Positions 34,518-48,875 of a stretch of 64,000 nucleotides of DNA are shown here, piece after piece. This DNA is from Sisyra terminalis (lineage: Eukaryota > Arthropoda > Insecta > Neuroptera > Sisyridae), in the NCBI GenBank assembly GCA_958496175.1, contig OY292280.1, forward strand, positions 20,894,001 to 20,958,000, given 5' to 3'. The notes beneath the pieces are model-generated. The model was not told where the DNA came from. It saw nothing but the letters and a program-made list of their open reading frames with translations, and made no database searches. The first letter of the stretch is position 1. Each line of letters begins with the position of its first letter. Position numbers and translations under genes: made by a program.

Positions 34518-34665
34518 GAAAATTTTTATATCCTGAGTGCAAAAGGACAACCGCAATATCGTTTCAAACTTTCAAAAAGGTCAATCAAATGCATAAAAAA
34601 GACATAAGGGATGTTTTCCTCACTAAATTAAAGTTGAATATTATAAACTAAACCATTCTTAACCA

Positions 34666-37600
34666 CTATGCAAAAAATAAAAAGCATTTGTTACGTATAT
34701 CTTTGGAAAATTGAAACTGGAAATTAAATTGTTGAAAGTCTATGCGAAAAAATTCGACTGATATTGGGTCATTTAAAGATGGTGACTTTTCATTATGAGG
34801 TCTAGTTTTCTCAACGGATTCTGAATTAAGGCTATCAAGTGAAATATAATAGGAAATCAATTTTGTCCTGTGAGCCAATAGACACCCGCAATATCGTTTC
34901 AAACTTTCAAAAAGGACAATTTTCTAATGCATAAAAAGGACATAAGGGATGTTTTCCTTCACTGAATTAAAGTTGAATATTATAAACTAAACCATTCTTA
35001 ACCACTATGCAAAAAATAAAAAGCATTTGTTACGTACATCTTTGGAAAATTGAAACTGGAAATTAAATTGATGAAAGTCTATGCGAAAAAATTCGTCTAA
35101 TATTGGGTCATTTAAAGAAGGGGACTTTTCATTATGAGGTCTAGTTTTCTCAACGAATTTTGAAATAAGGCTATCAAGTGAAATATAATAGGAAAACAAT
35201 TTTGTCCTGTGTGCCAAAAGACACCCGCAATATCGCTTCAAACTTTCAAAAAGGACAATTTTCTAATGCATAAAAAGGACATAAGGGATGTTTACCTCAC
35301 TAAATTAAAGTTGAATATTATAAACTAAACCATTCTTAACCACTATGCAAAAAATAAAAAGCATTTGTTACGTACATCTTTGGAAAATTGAAACTGGAAA
35401 TTAAATTGATGAAAGTCTATGCGAAAAAATTCGTCTAATATTGGGTCATTTAAAGAAGGTGACTTTTCATTATGAGGTCTAGTTTTCTCAACGAATTTGG
35501 AAATAAGGCTATCAAGTGAAATATAATAGGAAAACAATTTTGTCCTGTGTGCCAAAAGACACCCGCAATATCGTTACAAACTTTCAAGAAGGACAATTTT
35601 CTAATGCATAAAAAGGACATAAGGGATGTTTTCCTCAGTAAATTAAAGTTGAATATTATAAACTAAACCATTCTTAACCACTATGCAAAAAATAAAAAGC
35701 ATTTGTTACGTATATCTTTGGAAAATTGAAACTGGAAATTAAATTGTTGAAAGTCTATGCGAAAAAATTCGTTTGATATTGGGTCATTTAAAGAAGGTGA
35801 CTTTTCATTATGTGGTCTAGTTTTCTCAACGGATTCTGAATTAAGGCTATCAAGTGCAATATAATAGGAAATCAATTTTGTCCTGTGTGCCAATAGACAC
35901 CCGCAATATCGTTTCAAACTTTCAAAAGGGACAATTTTCTAATGCTTAAAAAAGACATAAGGGATGTTTTCCTTCACTGAATTAAAGTTGAATATTTTAA
36001 ACTAAACCATTCTTATCCACTATGCAAAAAATAAAAAGCATTTGTTACGTATATCTTTGGAAAATTGAAACTGGAAATTAAATTGTTGAAAGTCTAAGCG
36101 AAAAAATTCGACTGATATTGGGTCACTTAAAGAAGGTGACTTTTCATTATGAGGTCTAGTTTTCTCAACGGATTTTGAATTAAGGCTATCAAGTGAAATA
36201 TAATAGGAAAAAATTTTTGTCCTGTGTGCCAAAAGACACCCGCAATATCGTTTCAAACTTTCAAAAAGGACAATTTTCTAATGCATAAAAAGGACATAAG
36301 GGATGTTTTCCTCACTAAATTAAAGTTGAATATTATAAACTATACCATTCTTAACCACTATGCAAAAAATAAAAAGCATTTGTTACGTATATCTTTGGAA
36401 AATTGAAACTGGAAATTAAATTGTTGAAAGTCTATGCGAAAAAATTCGACTGATATTGGGTCATTTAAAGATGGTGACTTTTCATTATGAGGTCTAGTTT
36501 TCTCAACGGATTCTGAATTAAGGCTATCAAGTGAAATATAATAGGAAATCAATTTTGTCCTGTGAGCCAATAGACACCCGCAATATCGTTTCAAACTTTC
36601 AAAAAGGACAATTTTCTAATGCATAAAAAGGACATAAGGGATGTTTTCCTTCACTGAATTAAAGTTGAATATTATAAACTAAACCATTCTTAACCACTAT
36701 GCAAAAAATAAAAAGCATTTGTTACGTACATCTTTGGAAAATTGAAACTGGAAATTAAATTGATGAAAGTCTATGCGAAAAAATTCGTCTAATATTGGGT
36801 CATTTAAAGAAGGGGACTTTTCATTATGAGGTCTAGTTTTCTCAACGAATTTTGAAATAAGGCTATCAAGTGAAATATAATAGGAAAACAATTTTGTCCT
36901 GTGTGCCAAAAGACACCCGCAATATCGCTTCAAACTTTCAAAAAGGACAATTTTCTAATGCATAAAAAGGACATAAGGGATGTTTACCTCACTAAATTAA
37001 AGTTGAATATTATAAACTAAACCATTCTTAACCACTATGCAAAAAATAAAAAGCATTTGTTACGTACATCTTTGGAAAATTGAAACTGGAAATTAAATTG
37101 TTGAAAGTCTAAGCGAAAAAATTCGACTGATATTGGGTCACTTAAAGAAGGTGACTTTTCATTATGAGGTCTAGTTTTCTCAACGGATTTTGAATTAAAG
37201 CTATCAAGTGAAGTATAATAGGAAAAAACATTTGTCCTGTGTGCCAAAAGACACCCGCAATATCGTTTCAAACTTTCAAAAAGGACAATTTTCTAATGCA
37301 TAAAAAGGACATAAGGGATGTTTTCCTCACTAAATTAAAGTTGAATATTATAAACTATACCATTCTTAACCACTATGCAAAAAATAAAAAGCATTTGTTA
37401 CGTATATCTTTGGAAAATTGAAACTGGAAATTAAATTGTTGAAAGTCTATGCGAAAAAATTCGACTGATATTGGGTCATTTAAAGATGGTGACTTTTCAT
37501 TATGAGGTCTAGTTTTCTCAACGGATTCTGAATTAAGGCTATCAAGTGAAATATAATAGGAAATCAATTTTGTCCTGTGAGCCAATAGACACCCGCAATA

Positions 37601-39400
37601 TCGTTTCAAACTTTCAAAAAGGACAATTTTCTAATGCATAAAAAGGACATAAGGGATGTTTTCCTTCACTGAATTAAAGTTGAATATTATAAACTAAACC
37701 ATTCTTAACCACTATGCAAAAAATAAAAAGCATTTGTTACGTACATCTTTGGAAAATTGAAACTGGAAATTAAATTGTTGAAAGTCTAAGCGAAAAAATT
37801 CGACTGATATTGGGTCACTTAAAGAAGGTGACTTTTCATTATGAGGTCTAGTTTTCTCAACGGATTTTGAATTAAGGCTATCAAGTGAAATATAATAGGA
37901 AAAAAATTTTGTCCTGTGTGCCAAAAGACACCCGCAATATCGTTTCAAACTTTCAAAAAGGACAATTTTCTAATGCATAAAAAGGACATAAGGGATGTTT
38001 TCCTCACTAAATTAAAGTTGAATATTATAAACTATACCATTCTTAACCACTATGCAAAAAATAAAAAGCATTTGTTACGTATATCTTTGGAAAATTGAAA
38101 CTGGAAATTAAATTGTTGAAAGTCTATGCGAAAAAATTCGACTGATATTGGGTCATTTAAAGATGGTGACTTTTCATTATGAGGTCTAGTTTTCTCAACG
38201 GATTCTGAATTAAGGCTATCAAGTGAAATATAATAGGAAATCAATTTTGTCCTGTGAGCCAATAGACACCCGCAATATCGTTTCAAACTTTCAAAAAGGA
38301 CAATTTTCTAATGCATAAAAAGGACATAAGGGATGTTTTCCTTCACTGAATTAAAGTTGAATATTATAAACTAAACCATTCTTAACCACTATGCAAAAAA
38401 TAAAAAGCATTTGTTACGTACATCTTTGGAAAATTGAAACTGGAAATTAAATTGATGAAAGTCTATGCGAAAAAATTCGTCTAATATTGGGTCATTTAAA
38501 GAAGGTGACTTTTCATTATGAGGTCTAGTTTTCTCAACGAATTTGGAAATAAGGCTATCAAGTGAAATATAATAGGAAAACAATTTTGTCCTGTGTGCCA
38601 AAAGACACCCGCAATATCGTTACAAACTTTCAAGAAGGACAATTTTCTAATGCATAAAAAGGACATAAGGGATGTTTTCCTCAGTAAATTAAAGTTGAAT
38701 ATTATAAACTAAACCATTCTTAACCACTATGCAAAAAATAAAAAGCATTTGTTACGTATATCTTTGGAAAATTGAAACTGGAAATTAAATTGTTGAAAGT
38801 CTATGCGAAAAAATTCGTTTGATATTGGGTCATTTAAAGAAGGTGACTTTTCATTATGTGGTCTAGTTTTCTCAACGGATTCTGAATTAAGGCTATCAAG
38901 TGAAATATAATAGGAAATCAATTTTGTCCTGTGTGCCAATAGACACCCGCAATATCGTTTCAAACTTTCAAAAGGGACAATTTTCTAATGCTTAAAAAAG
39001 ACATAAGGGATGTTTTCCTTCACTGAATTAAAGTTGAATATTTTAAACTAAACCATTCTTATCCACTATGCAAAAAATAAAAAGCATTTGTTACGTATAT
39101 CTTTGGAAAATTGAAACTGGAAATTAAATTGTTGAAAGTCTAAGCGAAAAAATTCGACTGATATTGGGTCACTTAAAGAAGGTGACTTTTCATTATGAGG
39201 TCTAGTTTTCTCAACGGATTTTGAATTAAGGCTATCAAGTGAAATATAATAGGAAAAAAATTTTGTCCTGTGTGCCAAAAGACACCCGCAATATCGTTTC
39301 AAACTTTCAAAAAGGACAATTTTCTAATGCATAAAAAGGACATAAGGGATGTTTTCCTCACTAAATTAAAGTTGAATATTATAAACTAAACCATTCTTAA
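34666..39400 (+). repeat. Interleaved 2-, 3-, 5- and 9-monomer duplications
   Basis: Matching monomers recur at offsets of 677, 1015, 1692 and 3046 bp: for example 36358 with 37373 and 38050, 34666 with 36358, and 35343/35681/36020 with 38389/38727/39066. The pattern is of overlapping unequal exchanges rather than one fixed higher-order unit. Confidence 0.8.
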
Positions 39401-40539
39401 CCACTATGCAAAAAATAAAAAGCATTTGTTACGTATATCTTTGGAAAATTGAAACTGGAAATTAAATTGTTGAAAGTCTATGCGAAAAAATTCGTTTGAT
39501 ATTGGGTCATTTAAAGAAGGTGACTTTTCATTATGAGTTCTAGTTTTCTCAACGGATTTTGAATTAAGGCTATCAAGTGAAATATAATAGGAAAACAATT
39601 TTGTCCTGTGTGCCAAAAGACACCCGCAATATCATTTCAAACTTTCAAAAAGGACAATTTTCTATTGCATAAAAAGGACATAAGGGATGTTTTCCTCACT
39701 AAATTAATGTTGAATATTTTAAACTAAACCATTCTTAACCACTATGCAAAAAATAAAAAGCATTTGTTACGTATATCTTTGGAAAATTGAAACTGGAAAT
39801 TAAATTGTTGAAAGTCTATGCGAAAAAATTCGTCTAATATTGGGTCATTTAAAGAAGGTGACTTTTCATTATGAGGTCTAGTTTTCTCAACGGATTTTGA
39901 AATAAGGCTATCAAGTGAAATATAATAGGAAATCAATTTTGTCCTGTGTGCCAAAAGACACCCGCAATATCGTTTCAAACTTTCAAAAAGGACAATTTTC
40001 TAATGCATAAAAAGGACATAAGGGATGTTTTCCTCACTAAATTAAAGTTGAATATTATAAACTAAACCATTCTTAACCACAATGCAAAAAATAAAAAGCA
40101 TTTGTTACGTACATCTTTGGAAAATTGAAACTGGAAATTAAATTGATGAAAGTCTATGCGTAAAAATTCGACTGATATTGGGTCACTTAAAGAAGGTGAC
40201 TTTTCATTATGAGGTCTAGTTTTCTCAACGGATTCTGAATTAAGGCTATCAAGTGAAATATAATAGGAAAACAATTTTGTCCTGTGTGCCAAAAGACACC
40301 CGCAATATCGTTTCAAACTTTCAAAAAGGACAATTTTCTAATGCATAAAAAGGACATAAGGGATGTTTACCTCACTAAATTAAAGTTGAATATTATAAAC
40401 TAAACCATTCTTAACCACTATGCAAAAAATAAAAAGCATTTGTTACGTATATCTTTGGAAAATTGAAACTGGAAATTAAATTGTTGAAAGTCTATGCGAA
40501 AAAATTCGACTGATATTGGGTCATTTAAAGAAGGTGACT

Positions 40540-42560
40540 TTTCATAATGAGGTCTAGTTTTTTTAACGGATTCTGAATTAAGGCTATCAAGTGAAATATA
40601 ATAGGAAATCAGTTTTGTCCTGTGTGCCAAAAGACACCCGCAATATCGTTTCAAACTTTCAAAAGGGACAATTTTCTAATGCATAAAAAAGACATAAGGG
40701 ATGTTTTCCTTCACTGAATTAAAGTTGAATATTATAAACTAAACCATTCTTAACCACTATGCAACAAATAAAAAGCATTTGTTACGTACATCTTTGGAAA
40801 ATTGAAACTGGAAATTAAATTGATGAAAGTCTATGCGAAAAAATTCGACTGATATTGGGTCACTTAAAGAAGGTGACTTTTCATTATGAGGTCTAGTTTT
40901 CTCAACGGATTCTGAATTAAGGCATTCAAGTGAAATATAATAGAACAAAAATTTTGTCCTGTGTGCCAAAAGACACCCGCAATATCGTTTCAAACTTTCA
41001 AAAAGGACAATTTTCTAATGCATAAAAAAGACATAAGGGATGTTTTCCTCACTAAATTAAAGTTGAATATTTTAAACTAAACCATTCTTAACCACTATGC
41101 AAAAAATAAAAAGCATTAGTTACGTATATCTTTGGAAAATTGAAACTGGAAATTAAATTGTTGAAAGTCTATGCGAAAAAATTCGTTTGATATTGGGTCA
41201 ATTAAAGAAGGTGACTTTTCATTATGAGGTCTAGTTTTCTCAACGGATTTTGAAATAAGGCTATCAAGTGAAATATAATAGGAAATCAATTTTGTCCTGT
41301 GTGCCAATAGACACCAGCAATATCGTTTCAAACTTTCAAAAGGGACAATTTTCTAATGCTTAAAAAAGACATAAGGGATGTTTTCCTTCACTGAATTAAA
41401 GTTGAATATTATAAACTAAACCATTCTTAACCACTATGCAAAAAATAAAATGCATTTGTTACGTACATCTTTGGAAAATTGAAACAGGAAATTAAATTGA
41501 TGAAAGTCTATGCGAAAAAATTCGACTGTTATTGGGTCATTTAAAGAAGGTGACTTTTCATAATGAGGTCTAGTTTTTTTAACGGATTCTGAATTAAGGC
41601 TATCAAGTGAAATATAATAGGAAATCAGTTTTGTCCTGTGTGCCAAAAGACACCCGCAATATCGTTTCAAACTTTCAAAAGGGACAATTTTCTAATGCAT
41701 AAAAAAGACATAAGGGATGTTTTCCTTCACTGAATTAAAGTTGAATATTATAAACTAAACCATTCTTAACCACTATGCAACAAATAAAAAGCATTTGTTA
41801 CGTACATCTTTGGAAAATTGAAACTGGAAATTAAATTGATGAAAGTCTATGCGAAAAAATTCGACTGATATTGGGTCACTTAAAGAAGGTGACTTTTCAT
41901 TATGAGGTCTAGTTTTCTCAACGGATTCTGAATTAAGGCATTCAAGTGAAATATAATAGAACAAAAATTTTGTCCTGTGTGCCAAAAGACACCCGCAATA
42001 TCGTTTCAAACTTTCAAAAAGGACAATTTTCTAATGCATAAAAAAGACATAAGGGATGTTTTCCTCACTAAATTAAAGTTGAATATTTTAAACTAAACCA
42101 TTCTTAACCACTATGCAAAAAATAAAAAGCATTAGTTACGTATATCTTTGGAAAATTGAAACTGGAAATTAAATTGTTGAAAGTCTATGCGAAAAAATTC
42201 GTTTGATATTGGGTCAATTAAAGAAGGTGACTTTTCATTATGAGGTCTAGTTTTCTCAACGGATTTTGAAATAAGGCTATCAAGTGAAATATAATAGGAA
42301 ATCAATTTTGTCCTGTGTGCCAATAGACACCAGCAATATCGTTTCAAACTTTCAAAAGGGACAATTTTCTAATGCTTAAAAAAGACATAAGGGATGTTTT
42401 CCTTCACTGAATTAAAGTTGAATATTATAAACTAAACCATTCTTAACCACTATGCAAAAAATAAAATGCATTTGTTACGTACATCTTTGGAAAATTGAAA
42501 CAGGAAATTAAATTGATGAAAGTCTATGCGAAAAAATTCGACTGTTATTGGGTCATTTAA
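40540..42560 (+). repeat. Tandem 3-monomer duplication (1016 bp)
   Basis: Rare variants recur with shift 1016: CATAATGAGGTC with TTTTTTTTAACGG (near 40535 and 41551), GCAACAAATAAAAAGC (near 40761 and 41777), GGTCAATTAAAG (near 41195 and 42211), AAATGCATTTGTTACG (near 41449 and 42465). Confidence 0.85.
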
Positions 42561-44034
42561 AGAAGGTGACTTTTCATTATGAGGTCTAGTTTTCTCAACG
42601 GATTTTGAATTAAGGCTATCAAGTGAAATATAATAGGAAAAAAATTTTGTCCTGTGTGCCAAAAGACACCCGCAATATCGTTTCAAACTTTCAAAAAGGA
42701 CAATTTTCTAATGCATAAAAAGGACATAAGGGATGTTTTCCTCACTAAATTAAAGTTGACTATTATAAACTGAACCATTCTTAACCTCTATGCAAAAAAT
42801 AAAAAGCATTTGTTACGTATATCTTTGGATTATTGAAACTGGAAATTAAATTGTTGAAAGTCTAAGCGAAAAAATTCGACTGATATTGGGTCACTTAAAG
42901 AAGGTGACTTTTCATTATGAGGTCTAGTTTTCTCAACGGATTCTGAATTAAGGCTATCAAGTGAAATATAATAGGAAAACAATTTTGTCCTGTGTGCCAA
43001 AAGACACCCGCAATATCGTTTCAAACTTTCAAAAAGGACAATTTTCTAATGCATAAAAAGGACATAAGGGATGTTTTCCTCACTAAATTAAGGTTGAATA
43101 TTATAAACTAAACCATTCTTAACCACTATGCAAAAAATAAAAAGCATTTGTAAACGTTTATCTTTGGAAAATTGAAACTGGAAATTAAATTGTTGAAAGT
43201 CTATGCGAAAAAATTCGACTGATATTGGGTCATTTAAAGAAGGTGACTTTTCATTATGAGGTCTAGTTTTCTCAACGGATTCTGAATTAAGGCTATCAAG
43301 TGAAATATAATAGGAAAAAAATTTTGTCCTGTGTGCCAAAAGACACCCGCAATATCGTTTCAAACTTTCAAAAAGGACAATTTTCTAATGCATAAAAAGG
43401 ACATAAGGGATGTTTTCCTCACTAAATTAAAGTTGAATATTATAAACAAAACCATTCTTAACCACTATGCAAAAAATAAAAAGCATTTGTTACGTATATC
43501 TTTAGAAAATTGAAACTGGAAATTAAATTGTTGAAAGCCTATGCGAAAAAATTCGACTGATATTGGGTCATTTAAAGAAGGTGACTTTTCAATATGAGGT
43601 CTAGTTTTCTCAACGGATTTTGAAATAAGGCTATAAAGTGAAATATAATAGGAAAAAACTTGTGTCCTGTGTGCCAAAAGACACCCGCAATATCGTTTCA
43701 AACTTTCAAAAAGGACTATTTTCTAATGCATAAAAAGGACATAAGGGATGTTTTCCTTCACTAAATTAAAGTTGAATATTATAAACTAAACCATTCTTAA
43801 CCACTATGCAAAAAATAAAAAGCATTTGTTACGTATATCTTTGGAAAATAGAAACTGGAAATTAAATTGTTGAAAGTCTATGCGAAAAAATTCGACTGAT
43901 ATTGGGTCATTTAAAGAAGGTGACTTTTCATTATGAGGTCTAGTTTTCTCAACGGATTCTGAATTAAGGCTATCAAGTGATATATAATAGGAAAAAAATT
44001 TTGTCCTGTGTGCCAAAAGACACCCGCAATATCG

Positions 44035-47000
44035 TTTCAAACTTTCAAAAAGGACAATTTTCAAATGCATAAAAAGGACATAAGCGATGTTTTCCTCACT
44101 AAATTAAAGTTGAATATTATAAACTAAACCATTCTTAACCACTATGCAAAAAATAAAAAGCATTTGTAACGTATATCTTTGGAAAATTGAAACTGGAAAT
44201 AAAATTGTTAAAAGTCAATGCGAAAAAATTCGACTGATATTGGGTCATTTAAAGAAGGTGACTTTTCATTATGAGGTCTAGTTTTCTCAACGGATTCAGA
44301 ATTAAGGCTATCAAGTGAAATATAGTAGGAAAAAACTGTTGTCCTGTGTGCCAAAAGACACCCGCAATATAGTTTCAAACTTTCAAAAAGGACTATTTTC
44401 TAATGCATAAAAAGGACATAAGGGATGTTTTCCTTCACTAAATTAAAGTTGAATATTATAAACTAAACCATTCTTAACCACTATGCAAAAAATAAAAAGC
44501 AATTGATACGTATATCTTTGGAAAATTGAAACTGGAAATTAAATTGTTGAAAGTCTATGCGAAAAAATTCGACTGATATTGGGTCATTTAAAGAAGGTGA
44601 CTTTTCATTATGAGGTCTAGTTTTCTCAACGGATTTTGAAATAAGGCTATCAAGTGAAATATAATAGGAAAAAAATTTTGTCCTGTGTGCCAAAAGACAC
44701 CCGCAATAACGTTTCAAACTTGCAAAAAGGACAATTTTCTAATGCATAAAAAGGACATAAGGGATGTTTTCCTCACTAAATTAAAGTTGAATATTATAAA
44801 CTAAACCATTCTTAACCACTATGCAAAAAATAAAAAGCATTTGTTACGTATATCTTTGGAAAATTGAAACTGGAAATTAAATTGTTGAAAGTCTATGCAA
44901 AAAAATTCAACTGATATTGGGTCATTTAAAGAAGGTGACTTTTCATTATGAGGTCTAGTTTTCTCAACGGATTCTGAATTAAGGCTATCAAGTGAAATAT
45001 AATAGGAAAAAAATTTTGTCCTGAGTGCCAAAAGACACCCGCAATATCGTTTCAAACTTTCAAAAAGGACAATTTTCTAATGCATAAAAAGGACATAAGG
45101 GATGTTTTCCTCGCTAAATTAAAGTTGACTATTATAAACTGAACCATTCTTAACCACTATGCAAAAAATAAAAAGCATTTGTTACGTATATCTTTGGATT
45201 ATTGAAACTGGAAATTAAATTGTTGAAAGTCTAAGCGAAAAAATTCGACTGATATTGGGTCACTTAAAGAAGGTGACTTTTCATTATGAGGTCTTGTTTT
45301 CTCAACGGATTTTGAATTAAGGCTATCAAGTGAAATATAATAGGAAAAAAATTTTGTCCTGTGTGCCAAAAGACACCCGCAATATCGTTTCAAACTTTCA
45401 AAAAGGACAATTTTCTAATGCATAAAAAGGACATAAGGGATGTTTTCCTCACTAAATTAAAGTTGAATATTATAAACTAAACCATTCTTAACCACTATGC
45501 AAAAAATAAAAAGCATTTGTTACGTATAATTTTGGAAAATTGAAACTGGAAATTAAATTGTTGAAAGTCTATGCGAAAAAATTCGACTGATATTGGGTCA
45601 CTTAAAGAAGGTGACTTTTCATTATGAGGTCTAGTTTTCTCAACGGATTTTGAATTAAGGCTATCAAGTGAAATATAATAGGAAAAAAATTTTGTCCTGT
45701 GTGCCAAAAGACACCCGCAATATCGTTTCAAACTTTCAAAAAGGACAATTTTCTAATGCATAAAAAGGACATAAGGGATGTTTTCCTTCACTAAATTAAA
45801 GTTGAATATTATAAACTAAACCATTCTTAACCACTATGCAAAAAATAAAAAGCATTTGTTACGTACATCTTTGGAAAATTGAAACTGGAAATTAAATTGA
45901 TGAAAGTCTATGCGAAAAAATTCGACTGATATTGGGTCTTTTAAGAAGGTGACTTTTCATTATGAGGTCTAGTTTTCTCAACGGATTCTGAATTAAGGCT
46001 ATCAAGTGAAATAAAATAGGAAAACAATTTTGTCCTGTGTGCCAAAAGACACCCGCAATATCGTTTCAAACTTTCAAAAAGGACAATTTTCTTATGCATA
46101 ATGAGGACATAAGGGATGTTTTCCTCACTAAATTAAAGTTGAATATTATAAACTAAACCATTCTTAACCACTATGCAAAAAATAAAAAGCATTTGTTACG
46201 TATATCGTTAGAAAATTGAAACTGGAAATTAAATTGTTGAAAATCTATGCGAAAAAATTCGACTGATATTGGGTCATTTAAAGAAGGTGACTTTTCATTA
46301 TGAGGTCTAGTTTTTTCAACGGATTTTGAAATAAGGCTATCAAGTGAAATATAATAGGAAAAAACTTTTGTCCTGTGTGCCAAAAGACACCCGCAATATC
46401 GTTTCAAACTTTCAAAAAGGACAATTTTCAAATGCATAAAAAGGACATAAGCGATGTTTTCCTCACTAAATTAAAGTTGAATATTATAAACTAAACCATT
46501 CTTAACCACTATGCAAAAAATAAAAAGCATTTGTAACGTATATCTTTGGAAAATTGAAACTGGAAATAAAATTGTTAAAAGTCAATGCGAAAAAATTCGA
46601 CTGATATTGGGTCATTTAAAGAAGGTGACTTTTCATTATGAGGTCTAGTTTTCTCAACGGATTCAGAATTAAGGCTATCAAGTGAAATATAGTAGGAAAA
46701 AACTGTTGTCCTGTGTGCCAAAAGACACCCGCAATATAGTTTCAAACTTTCAAAAAGGACTATTTTCTAATGCATAAAAAGGACTTAAGGGATGTTTTCC
46801 TTCACTAAATTAAAGTTGAATATTATAAACTAAACCATTCTTAACCACTATGCAAAAAATAAAAAGCAATTGATACGTATATCTTTGGAAAATTGAAACT
46901 GGAAATTAAATTGTTGAAAGTCTATGCGAAAAAATTCGACTGATATTGGGTCATTTAAAGAAGGTGACTTTTCATTATGAGGTCTAGTTTTCTCAACGGA

Positions 47001-48790
47001 TTTTGAAATAAGGCTATCAAGTGAAATATAATAGGAAAAAAATTTTGTCCTGTGTGCCAAAAGACACCCGCAATAACGTTTCAAACTTGCAAAAAGGACA
47101 ATTTTCTAATGCATAAAAAGGACATAAGGGATGTTTTCCTCACTAAATTAAAGTTGAATATTATAAACTAAACCATTCTTAACCACTATGCAAAAAATAA
47201 AAAGCATTTGTTACGTATATCTTTGGAAAATTGAAACTGGAAATTAAATTGTTGAAAGTCTATGCAAAAAAATTCAACTGATATTGGGTCATTTAAAGAA
47301 GGTGACTTTTCATTATGAGGTCTAGTTTTCTCAACGGATTCTGAATTAAGGCTATCAAGTGAAATATAATAGGAAAAAAATTTTGTCCTGAGTGCCAAAA
47401 GACACCCGCAATATCGTTTCAAACTTTCAAAAAGGACAATTTTCTAATGCATAAAAAGGACATAAGGGATGTTTTCCTCGCTAAATTAAAGTTGACTATT
47501 ATAAACTGAACCATTCTTAACCACTATGCAAAAAATAAAAAGCATTTGTTACGTATATCTTTGGATTATTGAAACTGGAAATTAAATTGTTGAAAGTCTA
47601 AGCGAAAAAATTCGACTGATATTGGGTCACTTAAAGAAGGTGACTTTTCATTATGAGGTCTTGTTTTCTCAACGGATTTTGAATTAAGGCTATCAAGTGA
47701 AATATAATAGGAAAAAAATTTTGTCCTGTGTGCCAAAAGACACCCGCAATATCGTTTCAAACTTTCAAAAAGGACAATTTTCTAATGCATAAAAAGGACA
47801 TAAGGGATGTTTTCCTCACTAAATTAAAGTTGAATATTATAAACTAAACCATTCTTAACCACTATGCAAAAAATAAAAAGCATTTGTTACGTATAATTTT
47901 GGAAAATTGAAACTGGAAATTAAATTGTTGAAAGTCTATGCGAAAAAATTCGACTGATATTGGGTCACTTAAAGAAGGTGACTTTTCATTATGAGGTCTA
48001 GTTTTCTCAACGGATTTTGAATTAAGGCTATCAAGTGAAATATAATAGGAAAAAAATTTTGTCCTGTGTGCCAAAAGACACCCGCAATATCGTTTCAAAC
48101 TTTCAAAAAGGACAATTTTCTAATGCATAAAAAGGACATAAGGGATGTTTTCCTTCACTAAATTAAAGTTGAATATTATAAACTAAACCATTCTTAACCA
48201 CTATGCAAAAAATAAAAAGCATTTGTTACGTACATCTTTGGAAAATTGAAACTGGAAATTAAATTGATGAAAGTCTATGCGAAAAAATTCGACTGATATT
48301 GGGTCTTTTAAGAAGGTGACTTTTCATTATGAGGTCTAGTTTTCTCAACGGATTCTGAATTAAGGCTATCAAGTGAAATAAAATAGGAAAACAATTTTGT
48401 CCTGTGTGCCAAAAGACACCCGCAATATCGTTTCAAACTTTCAAAAAGGACAATTTTCTTATGCATAATGAGGACATAAGGGATGTTTTCCTCACTAAAT
48501 TAAAGTTGAATATTATAAACTAAACCATTCTTAACCACTATGCAAAAAATAAAAAGCATTTGTTACGTATATCGTTAGAAAATTGAAACTGGAAATTAAA
48601 TTGTTGAAAATCTATGCGAAAAAATTCGACTGATATTGGGTCATTTAAAGAAGGTGACTTTTCATTATGAGGTCTAGTTTTTTCAACGGATTTTGAAATA
48701 AGGCTATCAAGTGAAATATAATAGGAAAAAACTTTTGTCCTGTGTGCCAAAAGACACCCGCAATATCGTTTCAAACTTTCAAAAAGGACA
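44035..48790 (+). repeat. 7-monomer higher-order repeat, type A, two copies (2367 bp)
   Basis: The rare variants ATAAGCGATGTT, AGCAATTGATACG, TCTTTGGATTATTG, GTATAATTTTGG and GGGTCTTTTAAGAAGG recur in order with shift 2367 (for example 44498/46865 and 45944/48311). The second copy ends near 48790, where TTTTCAAATGC is replaced by TTTTCTAATGC. Confidence 0.88.
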
Positions 48791-48875
48791 ATTTTCTAAT
48801 GCATAAAAAGGACATAAGGGATGTTTTCCTCACTAAATTAAAGTTGAATATTATAAACTAAACCATTCTTAACCA

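Noticed and set aside
36224..36406. 60-codon plus-strand frames in array 3
   Set aside because: Short, repeated with the monomer, and present only where one substitution removes a stop.
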